Shown here piece by piece: positions 7,911-13,909 of a stretch of 22,588 nucleotides of DNA; position 1 is the first letter of the stretch; every line of letters starts with the position of its first letter. The position numbers and the translations under genes are program-made. Under the pieces are notes generated by a model, which did no database searches, had not been told where the DNA came from, and was given only the letters and a program-made list of their open reading frames with translations. Origin of the DNA: an uncultured Coriobacteriaceae bacterium (GTDB lineage Bacteria; Actinomycetota; Coriobacteriia; Coriobacteriales; Eggerthellaceae); assembly GCA_900552585.1 (NCBI GenBank), contig USAB01000026.1, forward strand, positions 1 to 22,588, written 5' to 3'.

Positions 7911-9400
7911 TTACCGGTACGTTCCTGGATATGGGCTTTGCCGCATCGGCTGCGGTTCTGGATGCACTGTCCCGCTTCGAGACGCTGGCATATATTGTGG
8001 CGGCGCTGCTGTTCATCTTGGCGCTTGCGAACCTGTCACAGCAGAAAACGGCGCTGAGGGGGAACGCGTACGGCGTTACGGGCATGGTGCTGGCGCTTGC
8101 AGCTGTCATTGTGGTGTGCGTGGCTTCGGATTCGCAGGGCGCCGGTCTGACAATCCTGCTCATGGCAGGTGCTCTTGCCATTGGCGCCTGCATCGGCGTA
8201 CGGAAAGCGCGTCATGTGCAAATGACGGAGATGCCGCAGTTGGTGGCACAGCTGCATTCGTTTGTGGGTGCGTCAGCGGTGCTGGTGGGCTTCAATTCAT
8301 TCCTGTCTGCGCCCGGTCTGGTTCTGGCGGATTCTGTTGCAGCTTCGGAAAATGCGTTTCATCTGGGCGAAGTGGGTATTGCGGTGTTCATTGGCGCCGT
8401 TACGTTCACCGGCTCCATCGTCGCGTATCTCAAGCTGTCGGGGAAGATCTCCGGCAAGCCGCTGACGCTTCCGGGCCGCAATGCGCTGAATCTCATCATG
8501 CTTGCTGTGATTGTCGGATGCATCGTATGGTTCGTGAATACGCACGGCGTGGGCGAGGGACTGGTGCCGTTGGGTATCATCGCCGTCGTTTCACTGGTGC
8601 TGGGCGTGCATTTGGTCATGGCCATCGGCGGAGGCGACATGCCCGTAGTGGTGTCCATGCTCAATTCCTATTCCGGGTGGGCCGCAGCCATGGCGGGATT
8701 CACGCTGGGCAACGACCTGCTGATCATTGCCGGAGCGCTGGTAGGTTCCTCGGGCGCGTATCTGAGCTACATTATGTGTCAGGGTATGAACCGCAGCTTC
8801 GCGTCCGTAATTTTGGGTGGTTTCGGCTCGGAATCCTCGTCGACGGAATCTTCTGCGCAGGGCGTAGACCTGAATCATTACAACACCACGACGCCGGAAG
8901 AAGTGGCACGGGAATTGGAGGCGGCGAAAAGCGTCGTCATCGCACCGGGATACGGCATGGCGGTGGCGCAGGCGCAGTTCCCTGTTGCAACACTTACCAA
9001 GCGCCTGATGGAAAAAGGCGTAGACGTGAGGTTCGCCATCCACCCCGTTGCAGGCCGCATGCCGGGCCACATGAACGTGCTGCTTGCGGAGGCGAAGGTG
9101 CCCTATGACACCGTCTGCGAGATGGACGAGATCAACGACGACTTCCCGAATGTGGATATTGTCCTGGTCATCGGTGCAAACGACACGGTGAATCCCTCGG
9201 CGCTGACGGACCAGAACAGCCCCATTGCCGGCATGCCGGTGCTGCATGTGTGGGAGGCGAAGAAGGTCGTGGCGTTCAAGCGGAAGATGGGAAATGCCGG
9301 CTATTCCGGCGTGGTGAACCCGCTGTTCTACAACGACAATACGGACATGCTGTTGGGCGACGCGAAAGACTCCGTGGAGGCGATTGTGGCAGCGCTGTAG
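7907..9400 (+). CDS. pntB: NAD(P) transhydrogenase, beta subunit
   Basis: PntB supplies most of the membrane domain and the NADP(H)-binding domain III. The first ~300 residues hold many hydrophobic segments. Conserved blocks include LHSFVGASAVLVGFNSF, GDMPVVVSMLNSYSGWAAA and MNRSFASVILGGFG. Domain III (from about residue 325) shows VIAPGYGMAVAQAQ, HPVAGRMPGHMNVLLAEAKV and VIGANDTVNP, all typical of the NADP-binding fold. At 497 residues it is slightly longer than E. coli PntB, mainly at the hydrophobic N-terminus. It overlaps pntA by 4 bases, so the pair is translationally coupled. The fifth TGTTGCAACA palindrome lies inside domain III. Confidence 0.96.
   Translation: MITGTFLDMGFAASAAVLDALSRFETLAYIVAALLFILALANLSQQKTALRGNAYGVTGMVLALAAVIVVCVASDSQGAGLTILLMAGALAIGACIGVRKARHVQMTEMPQLVAQLHSFVGASAVLVGFNSFLSAPGLVLADSVAASENAFHLGEVGIAVFIGAVTFTGSIVAYLKLSGKISGKPLTLPGRNALNLIMLAVIVGCIVWFVNTHGVGEGLVPLGIIAVVSLVLGVHLVMAIGGGDMPVVVSMLNSYSGWAAAMAGFTLGNDLLIIAGALVGSSGAYLSYIMCQGMNRSFASVILGGFGSESSSTESSAQGVDLNHYNTTTPEEVARELEAAKSVVIAPGYGMAVAQAQFPVATLTKRLMEKGVDVRFAIHPVAGRMPGHMNVLLAEAKVPYDTVCEMDEINDDFPNVDIVLVIGANDTVNPSALTDQNSPIAGMPVLHVWEAKKVVAFKRKMGNAGYSGVVNPLFYNDNTDMLLGDAKDSVEAIVAAL
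8983..8992. repeat. iterated palindrome, copy 5 (TGTTGCAACA)
   Basis: A perfect palindrome inside pntB. It encodes Val-Ala-Thr by GTT GCA ACA, the same out-of-bias codons as in copy 3. Confidence 0.75.
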
Positions 9401-9423
9401 GCAGTGGTGCAACATCGGAGGAC

Positions 9424-9453
9424 GGCGGGGCAGGCTGAAACGCGCGCCCCGCC
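9424..9453 (+). other. GC-rich stem-loop after pntB
   Basis: GGCGGGGC (9424-9431) pairs with GCCCCGCC (9446-9453). There is no T-run after it, so it may weaken read-through from pntB or shield the mRNA end, but it is not a standard terminator. Confidence 0.4.
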
Positions 9454-9468
9454 GCGCGCGTGCTGGAT

Positions 9469-9474
9469 TACAAT
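9469..9474 (+). promoter_or_regulatory. candidate -10 box for the LysR gene
   Basis: TACAAT lies 43 bases before the LysR ATG. No recognisable -35 is found at the right distance, so this is weak. Confidence 0.25.
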
Positions 9475-9517
9475 TACGGCAACCGATTCGCATGCGTTCG
9501 AAAGGGCGGCGAGCCGA

Positions 9518-10420
9518 ATGAATCTCTCGCATCTTAGCTATTTCAAGAAACTCGCCGAGGTCCAGCATTTCACGAAAGCGGCCGAAGAACTCTATATTGC
9601 CCAGCCTACGCTTTCCATTGCCATGAACCGTTTGGAAGAAGAGCTGGGCGCGCCCTTGTTCGTGCGCAGCCATGGAAAAGTGCAGCTCACGGAATGTGGC
9701 CGGCAATTCTACACATTTATATCCACGGCGCTGACGAACATCGACCGCGGCGTGGAGATCGTGCACGAATATGCGAACGAGATGAACAGCGTTATCAACC
9801 TGGGTTCGCTGTATGCCATCCAGGGGAAGGATTGGTCGCAGGCGCTGTACCGCTTCCGCCAGATGAGCCGTTTGAATCCGCAGATTAACGTGAAGCAGGG
9901 GTACTCCGTAGACCTGCTTGCCGACTTGCAGCGCGGCGCACTGGACGTGGTGTTCGCCAGCATGCCCACGGACATGCACATGGACGGGTTCGACCTGATG
10001 GAATGCTGGTCCCAGCAGCTGGTGGTGTGCGTGAATGCAAATCATCCTTTGGCGGATCGGAAGCGGGTGGGCTTCGATGACCTGATGCCGTACCGCGTGC
10101 TGACTTACCAGCCGGAAAGCCCCTGTTACCGGGAGGTCATGGCGCTCCTCCAGGGGAAGGGCCTGAGCGTCGAGGCGAATTTCGACGACGAGATAACCAT
10201 ATCGTCGCTTTTGGTGTCGAACCCGCACGACGTGGGACTGTTCTGCTATTCGTACATGGTGCGCGCATACGATAACCTAGTGTTTCTTCCGGTGGAAGAT
10301 GTGCCGGCGGCCTTCCACAAGGTGTACCTGGTATCGCGCCGCGAACCGCATTCGCGTGTGCTGAGCGATTTCATCGAGTTCATGGCGCAGCATCGTCTGC
10401 CGCCCGTTGTCGTGCAATAG
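9518..10420 (+). CDS. LysR family transcriptional regulator
   Basis: The 300-residue product has standard LysR length and layout. The N-terminal winged HTH spans about residues 1-60: MNLSHLSYFKKLAEVQHFTKA, then AEELYIAQPTLSIAMNRLEEELGAPLFVR. A linker helix follows, then a periplasmic-binding-protein-like effector domain (about 90-295, for example DVVFASMPTDMHMDGFDL and QLVVCVNANHPLADR). ATG 9518 gives the canonical LysR N-terminus; the upstream open frame is not conserved-looking. It lies 117 bases after pntB on the same strand, and has no divergent partner, so its target is unknown. It may act on pntAB or itself, but nothing in the sequence proves this. Confidence 0.93.
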   Translation: MNLSHLSYFKKLAEVQHFTKAAEELYIAQPTLSIAMNRLEEELGAPLFVRSHGKVQLTECGRQFYTFISTALTNIDRGVEIVHEYANEMNSVINLGSLYAIQGKDWSQALYRFRQMSRLNPQINVKQGYSVDLLADLQRGALDVVFASMPTDMHMDGFDLMECWSQQLVVCVNANHPLADRKRVGFDDLMPYRVLTYQPESPCYREVMALLQGKGLSVEANFDDEITISSLLVSNPHDVGLFCYSYMVRAYDNLVFLPVEDVPAAFHKVYLVSRREPHSRVLSDFIEFMAQHRLPPVVVQ

Positions 10421-10489
10421 CGCGCTGCGCGCAGTTATGGCGGACTCGTGCAGTTAGTGCCTGTTCACAAAGTAATGAAAAATAGCATC

Positions 10490-10517
10490 TTGACCGCACG
10501 GAAATGTTTGGTAATAT
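10490..10517 (+). promoter_or_regulatory. promoter of tRNA-Phe
   Basis: TTGACC (10490-10495) and TAATAT (10512-10517) are 16 bases apart. The -10 ends 31 bases before the mature tRNA 5' end, a good position for a tRNA promoter. Confidence 0.7.
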
Positions 10518-10548
10518 TCATTTCTGCATTTGCAAACAGTGCACTTCT

Positions 10549-10624
10549 GGTCAGGTAGCTCAGTTGGTAGAGCAGGGGACTGAAAATCCCCGTGTCAGGG
10601 GTTCAAGTCCCTTCCTGACCACCA
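10549..10624 (+). tRNA. tRNA-Phe (anticodon GAA)
   Basis: A full cloverleaf is visible. The acceptor stem GGTCAGG (10549-10555) pairs with CCTGACC (10614-10620), the discriminator is A, and CCA is encoded (10622-10624). The anticodon stem GGGGA/TCCCC encloses loop CTGAAAA with anticodon GAA at 10582-10584. The T arm holds GTTCAAG. It is the integration site of the element that follows: its 3' half, from within the anticodon stem, is repeated at 16148. The tRNA itself is intact because the element carried an identical 3' half. Confidence 0.97.
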
Positions 10625-10629
10625 TGGAA
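10578..10629. repeat. attL: 52-bp core in the tRNA-Phe 3' half
   Basis: Identical to 16148-16199. It begins in the 5' arm of the anticodon stem, runs through CCA and ends 5 bases beyond. The flanking bases differ on both sides (10577 vs 16147; 10630 vs 16200), which sets the limits. Confidence 0.95.
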
Positions 10630-10633
10630 AACC

Positions 10634-10674
10634 GCAGGTCAGAGGCTTAAGGCTTCTGGCCTGCTTTCTTTTTT
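10634..10674 (+). terminator. element-borne terminator behind tRNA-Phe
   Basis: GCAGGTCAGA (10634-10643) pairs with TCTGGCCTGC (10655-10664), with one G-T pair, followed by TTTCTTTTTT. It lies just inside the element and ends tRNA-Phe transcription in place of the original terminator, now at 16205. Confidence 0.85.
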
Positions 10675-10677
10675 CCG

Positions 10678-10731
10678 TTTTTGCCAGGGTTTGGCAAAAG
10701 CCTTGGCAACAAATTGGCAAAAACTTTTGCC
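10678..10731. repeat. left cluster of integrase arm-type repeats
   Basis: An inverted TTTTTGCCAG lies at 10678-10687. Direct copies are TGGCAAAAG (10692-10700), TGGCAACAA (10704-10712) and TGGCAAAAACT (10715-10725), with a partial inverted copy TTTTGCC at 10725-10731. The same pair, with the same 11-base start-to-start spacing, occurs near the right end at 16004 and 16015. Role as integrase or excisionase binding sites is inferred. Confidence 0.7.
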
Positions 10732-11197
10732 CAAGTCGCGCGAAGCGCCGCTTGCAATCCGGCGTGTTCCGCCGTGTTCGAGGCAGCCCGCGCGGCCAGG
10801 GGTGTGCATTGGACGCACACCCTTTAGCCGCTTGCCGCCGCCGCGCTGCACTGCACCTGAAAAAACGATCGAATGAGAAAAGATTGCAGGCGGGGGAACC
10901 ATCGAACGCCGCCGCTCCCCCGACTTTCGCAAGCCCCCGTCCCTATGCCCGCTACGGGGCGCGTTCGGGGGCATGTACGGTGAATTAGCCATATTGCAAT
11001 CAAACATGCCCTTAGAAACGCTCTCAGTGGCTTTTCTGGGGTTCCGTCCTGCGGAGCGCCGCACAGTGCGCGCCGGCTTCCCAATCGTGTTACGAAATAT
11101 GAATACGTATGCGCCTGCTCGACGCCAGACATAGGGAAGCCCCGCAAGGATGCCGGGGAGCATACAAAGCGGGGCTGACGATGGGAGCGGGGCGGGC

Positions 11198-11443
11198 ATG
11201 GCGGCGGTTCGCCTCCGCAAAGGGTCTCCGCTAAACGGAGAACCGCGGCCAAGGGTACCCGGATTTCGGGTATCCTTCGCTGTTGCAGACGGCGCGCCGC
11301 GCGGCCGGGGACTGCGGAGCGCGTCCATCGCTACATCGCCCCAGTCCATGGCATGTGTTGCAGTTGGGTGTTGCAGTCGCCCATTGCAACGGAATGGGGG
11401 CGTGGGTGTCTTCCGGTTGCAGCGTGTTGCAGACATTCCCTGA
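11198..11443 (+). CDS. possible small protein (doubtful)
   Basis: An 81-codon frame on the plus strand starts at ATG 11198 with GGAGCGGGG 7-10 bases upstream and ends at TGA 11441-11443. The product is Arg/Gly/Val-rich, with two adjacent cysteines near VAVGCCSRPLQ, and has no motif I recognise. Its 3' half coincides with the TTGCA repeats. It is the only plus-strand candidate gene in the element. It may simply be an open frame in GC-rich repeat DNA. Confidence 0.2.
   Translation: MAAVRLRKGSPLNGEPRPRVPGFRVSFAVADGAPRGRGLRSASIATSPQSMACVAVGCCSRPLQRNGGVGVFRLQRVADIP
11281..11432. repeat. TTGCA-centred short repeats (iteron candidates)
   Basis: TGTTGCAG occurs at 11281-11288, 11356-11363, 11369-11376 and 11425-11432. 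Variants ATTGCAAC (11383-11390) and GGTTGCAG (11415-11422) lie between. Three TTGCA cores start at 11358, 11371 and 11384, exactly 13 bases apart. Such arrays beside replication genes are often binding sites for the initiator; that role is inferred. Confidence 0.5.
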
Positions 11444-11485
11444 CGCCCTAAGTTGAACTTAGCCCGCTCGCAAGCGCCGATACCC

Positions 11486-11517
11486 CCGGCAACCTGCACG
11501 CTATGCCGACGCTATCC
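11486..11517. repeat. 32-bp direct repeat, copy A
   Basis: It begins CCGGCAACCTGCACGC and is identical to copy B at 11552-11583, 66 bases away. It lies just beyond the loader gene and duplicates the DNA that encodes the gene's last five codons and stop. Confidence 0.9.
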
Positions 11518-11545
11518 AAGGGGGTAGCGTTTCACGACCCCCTTG
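11517..11545. other. strong hairpin between the two 32-bp repeats
   Basis: CAAGGGGGT (11517-11525) pairs perfectly with ACCCCCTTG (11537-11545) across an 11-base loop. No T-run follows on either strand, so it is not a normal terminator. Its place between exact direct repeats suggests an origin or processing structure. Confidence 0.6.
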
Positions 11546-11551
11546 CAATGA

Positions 11552-11583
11552 CCGGCAACCTGCACGCTATGCCGACGCTATCC
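11552..11583. repeat. 32-bp direct repeat, copy B
   Basis: Identical to copy A. It overlaps the 3' end of the DnaC-like gene and encodes its final residues RIASA and stop on the minus strand. Confidence 0.9.
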
Positions 11584-12337
11584 GCATGTCCGCGCCATCC
11601 ATGCGGATTACCTCGGCGTCCGCCATGATGCGCGATACGATGGCCTTCCCGCTCGTGGCATCGTCTGCAAGCGCGAAATGCGCGGCCAGCCCGCCGCCCG
11701 TGAGGTTCGTGGTTACTACGGTCGGTCTGCCCGTCTCGTAGCGGGCGTTCACAACCTGGTAGATTATCGTAGTGGCCTGCGGAGTGGCGTTCTCCTTGCC
11801 CAGGTCATCGAGCGCGAACAGGCTCACGCCCTTGGCGCGCTCCATGAGTTCGCGGCACTCGCCGCCGCCGTATCCTCGGTAAACGTCGCTAACGAGGTCG
11901 GCGGATGTCGCCATGAGCGCGGTCTTCCCCTTCCTCAGCGCCGCCGCGCACAACGCGATTGCAAGGAGCGTCTTCCCGCGTCCGTTGCAGCCGCATATGA
12001 GCGCGTTCCCGCCGCCGTCAATGCGGAGCGCCGCCCTTTTGAGCTGTCCGCGGTCTGCGTGCCTCCTGGCCTCTTCGTAGCGTTCGCGGCTGATGCCTGC
12101 GCGGTCAAGCCTCGCGCAGAAGTCGGCCTCGATCGCCTCACGGCTCGTTCCGTCGCGCCTTGCCCGCTCCGCCGCGGCCTGCTCGCATTCGCAGCTGTCC
12201 GTGCATGGCACGTTGTACGCCTTGCCGTTCACGGTCAGCGTCTTGCGGGGATACGGCTTGCCGCAATACGGGCAATCGGCGGGCTTGCCGTCCAACCCAC
12301 TCAGCACGCTAGAAAACGTCGTACTCGCTGAAATCAT
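11567..12337 (-). CDS. DnaC/IstB-like ATPase, probable helicase loader
   Basis: The 256-residue protein matches phage and plasmid DnaC-type AAA+ loaders, which place the replicative helicase on origin DNA. Walker A is GCNGRGKT (116-123, Lys122) and Walker B is LFALDDLGKE (Asp177-Asp178), followed by TTIIYQVVNARYETGRPTVV and a TTNL sensor-like motif. An N-terminal cysteine cluster (C22, C25, C45, C49, C51) could bind zinc, as in some DnaC-like loaders. ATG 12337 has AAGGGGG about 9 bases upstream and overlaps the end of the replication protein gene by 29 bases; GTG 12307 is an alternative without a binding site. Last gene of the minus-strand operon, next to the candidate origin. Confidence 0.88.
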   Translation of the reverse strand: MISASTTFSSVLSGLDGKPADCPYCGKPYPRKTLTVNGKAYNVPCTDSCECEQAAAERARRDGTSREAIEADFCARLDRAGISRERYEEARRHADRGQLKRAALRIDGGGNALICGCNGRGKTLLAIALCAAALRKGKTALMATSADLVSDVYRGYGGGECRELMERAKGVSLFALDDLGKENATPQATTIIYQVVNARYETGRPTVVTTNLTGGGLAAHFALADDATSGKAIVSRIMADAEVIRMDGADMRIASA

Positions 12338-13013
12338 CGGCGGTCGCCCCCTTGCGCTTCGCTCCGTAGTCGTTGCGGCTCCAATTCCTCGCCGCGGCCT
12401 TCCAATCCTTCATCTTCGTTCGGCCTACCATCCAACCGTTTGCCTCGTAGTGGTCTATGAAGCGTTGGGGTTCGATGCCAAGCCCCTTTTCCTCCGCATA
12501 GGCGGCCACCTGCTCGGCGGTAGGCTTCTCGAACCGCTTGCGCTCCTTGCCGCCGTCCTTTTGCGCGTCCCCTATACCTAAAGGATTAGGTTCAGGATTA
12601 GGTTCAGGATTAGGTTCAGGTATAGGTAGGGTTACGTTCGGTTTCTTTGGGAACCGTTCGCTTTCTTTGGAAACCGTTCGGTTGCGGTCGGTTTCTGTGA
12701 AAACCGTTCGGTTGCGGTCGGTTTCTTTGGAAACCGTTCGGTTTCGTTCGGTTTCCGCCATCTTCGGCCTTCCTCCCTTCCTGCCGTTCCTGGTGTTCCT
12801 GGCACATTTCTCCGCGTACTTCTCCGCTCGTGCGTCCATGCTCGCGCGTATTGACTCGAACACCCAATACGCGGGGTCGGTATCCGATAGCTCCGTATCG
12901 AGGCCGCGCGAATGGTTCAGCATGGCGGTGAACAGCTTCCCGCGCTGCTCCATGCTCAATTTGTAATAGGCTGGGTTGTCGTTGTAGACAAGGAATGCGT
13001 TAAGTTCGGCCAT
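12309..13013 (-). CDS. DUF6291-like replication protein with repetitive linker
   Basis: The 234-residue product has three parts. Residues 1-85 (MAELNAFLVYNDNPAYYKLS to KGGRPKM) resemble the DUF6291/phage replication N-terminal domain, including FTAMLNH and the basic RNGRKGGRPK. Residues 86-150 are low-complexity: 10-residue units of the type ETDRNRTVSK, then PEPN repeats. The C-terminal part (FEKPTAEQVAAYAEEKGLG to MKDWKAAARNW) resembles the small C-terminal domain of DnaD-like or phage primosome proteins, thought to bind DNA or recruit the loader. ATG 13013 lies 2 bases after the upstream stop, and the 3' end overlaps the loader gene. I infer an initiator working with that loader. Confidence 0.75.
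   Translation of the reverse strand: MAELNAFLVYNDNPAYYKLSMEQRGKLFTAMLNHSRGLDTELSDTDPAYWVFESIRASMDARAEKYAEKCARNTRNGRKGGRPKMAETERNRTVSKETDRNRTVFTETDRNRTVSKESERFPKKPNVTLPIPEPNPEPNPEPNPLGIGDAQKDGGKERKRFEKPTAEQVAAYAEEKGLGIEPQRFIDHYEANGWMVGRTKMKDWKAAARNWSRNDYGAKRKGATADDFSEYDVF
12582..12629. repeat. 12-bp tandem repeat in the replication gene
   Basis: Three exact units AGGATTAGGTTC (12582-12617) and a diverged fourth encode the PEPN repeats on the minus strand. The period is a multiple of 3, so copy number can change without a frameshift. Confidence 0.85.
12641..12760. repeat. 30-bp imperfect tandem repeat in the replication gene
   Basis: Units of 30 bases beginning GTTTCTTTGGAAACCGTTCG start at 12661, 12691 and 12721, with partial units at 12641 and 12751. 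They encode 10-residue Glu-Thr-Asp-Arg-Asn-Arg-Thr-Val-Ser-Lys-like units. Confidence 0.85.
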
Positions 13014-13015
13014 GG

Positions 13016-13468
13016 CTAGGCACCCGCCACTTCGTATACGTCCGTGCGCGTCTCTACGTGCTCGGCTATTTCCGGATGGATCGCGCACAGGCGGCGGGCG
13101 ATTATCGGGGCGTGGTTGTTGTTCACCCGCGTAGGCTTTCCGCAAACGTCCGTGAAATCCTTCTTGCGTATCTCTTCGACGATTGCGGAGCCGCTTACGC
13201 GCCTCCCGGCCTCCGCCTCGTGCAATGCGATTCTTTCCGCGTAGGCCATGGCCGCTGGGTTGTCCGCCATCCAGGCAAGCGCCTGGGCGGCTATCTCGCG
13301 CGCCCTCTCTAGCTGCTCTTCTGTGTACTGGCCGGCCTGGGTATTGCGGTTTTCGGCTTTCGCTCTGATAATGCCAGCAGAAGCATATTCATGTGCTTCG
13401 TTCTCTCTGGCTGCCGGTGCAAAACTGGGGAGTGGAGCACCGGTGGTCGCTTTCTGCTCGAACCCCAT
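13016..13468 (-). CDS. uncharacterised protein of the replication operon
   Basis: A 150-residue, mostly helical and soluble product that I do not recognise. The central stretch is Glu/Ala-rich (EEQLERAREIAAQALAWM) and the C-terminal part reads GKPTRVNNNHAPIIARRL with HPEIAEHVETRTDVYEV, a pattern suggesting a small helical DNA- or protein-binding domain. Its ATG shares one base with the excisionase-like gene's stop (TAATG at 13466-13470), and its own stop is 2 bases before the replication gene. This tight coupling implies a role in replication or its control. Confidence 0.7.
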   Translation of the reverse strand: MGFEQKATTGAPLPSFAPAARENEAHEYASAGIIRAKAENRNTQAGQYTEEQLERAREIAAQALAWMADNPAAMAYAERIALHEAEAGRRVSGSAIVEEIRKKDFTDVCGKPTRVNNNHAPIIARRLCAIHPEIAEHVETRTDVYEVAGA

Positions 13469-13662
13469 TACATGCCCCCTTCGATGCCGAGGCGCTCGTA
13501 AAGGTCGGCGCGGTTGATGTGCCACAGCTTGCCCAGCTTCACGGCCTTTATATCGCCGCGCTCGCACAGGTCGCGCACGTGCTTCTCGGAGCAGTTCAGC
13601 AGATAGGCCGCCTCCGGCGTTCCCATTGTCGGCGATTCCTTTTCCAGATATTGGCACTTCAT
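13468..13662 (-). CDS. excisionase-type HTH DNA-binding protein
   Basis: The 64-residue product is an MerR/excisionase-family winged helix: GTPEAAYLLNCSEKHVRDLC as HTH, then GDIKAVKLGKLWHINRADL as the wing. Proteins like this direct integrase to excise, or activate element genes. ATG 13662 is preceded by AGAAGG 5-7 bases upstream. It is the first gene of the minus-strand operon and lies directly behind the twin-operator region. A general helix-turn-helix regulator is the alternative. Confidence 0.85.
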   Translation of the reverse strand: MKCQYLEKESPTMGTPEAAYLLNCSEKHVRDLCERGDIKAVKLGKLWHINRADLYERLGIEGGM

Positions 13663-13770
13663 ATTGCGCCTTCTTCCTATTCGCGCTACCACCCTTTGCG
13701 GTAGCTCCTGCACGCAGGGTATCAGGCGAAAACGGGCGAGGCAGACGCTTGTAGATGGTGGGGGAAAGCG

Positions 13771-13791
13771 AAATCCCGAAAATCGGGATTT
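13771..13791. promoter_or_regulatory. operator candidate 1
   Basis: AATCCCGAAAATCGGGATT (13772-13790), extended by one A-T pair each side, is an inverted repeat with 8-9-base arms and a 3-base centre. Located between the XRE-like regulator gene and the excisionase-led operon it probably controls. TTGACA, a perfect -35 box on the minus strand, lies 7 bases away at 13798-13803, though no clear -10 was found. Confidence 0.7.
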
Positions 13792-13823
13792 TAAGGCTGT
13801 CAAGGTTATGAAAACGTGGTCAA

Positions 13824-13842
13824 AATCCCGAAAATCGGGATT
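13824..13842. promoter_or_regulatory. operator candidate 2
   Basis: The same 19-base sequence as candidate 1, with centres 52 bases apart, close to five helical turns, so dimers would sit on the same DNA face. A degenerate third site may lie at 13886-13903. Confidence 0.7.
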
Positions 13843-13909
13843 AGGGAGAAAATGTGTAGGCAGCTTCAATCGTCCGCCATGCTCGAAATCCGGTATCGGG
13901 GTTAGACGA

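Larger units (their letters stand above)
10732..11566. other. 835-base region of the element without a convincing gene
   Basis: Frames here are Arg/Pro/Ser-rich and lack family-like motifs. Several hairpins are visible: GGGTGTGC/GCACACCC (10800-10822), CTCCG/CGGAG near 11226-11240, and GGGTACCCG/CGGGTATCC with one G-T pair (11253-11275). A perfect odd palindrome CTAAGTTGAACTTAG sits at 11448-11462. TTGCA-centred repeats, a 32-bp direct repeat and a strong hairpin lie toward the loader gene and are listed separately. The region may hold the replication origin, a small RNA, or decayed cargo. Confidence 0.5.

Noticed and set aside
8591..10228. A 545-codon minus-strand open frame opposite pntB and the LysR gene
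   Set aside because: Crosses two well-supported genes and the gap between them; composition is typical of an antisense shadow.
10639..11499. A 286-codon open frame on the minus strand across the left part of the element
   Set aside because: Its product is Arg/Pro/Ser/Gly-rich without motifs, and the frame runs through the hairpins, the arm-type repeats and the terminator. GC-rich DNA leaves such frames open by chance.
12582..12760. CRISPR-like regular repeats
   Set aside because: The units are tandem with no unique spacers, in frame, and encode a protein linker. No cas gene is present.
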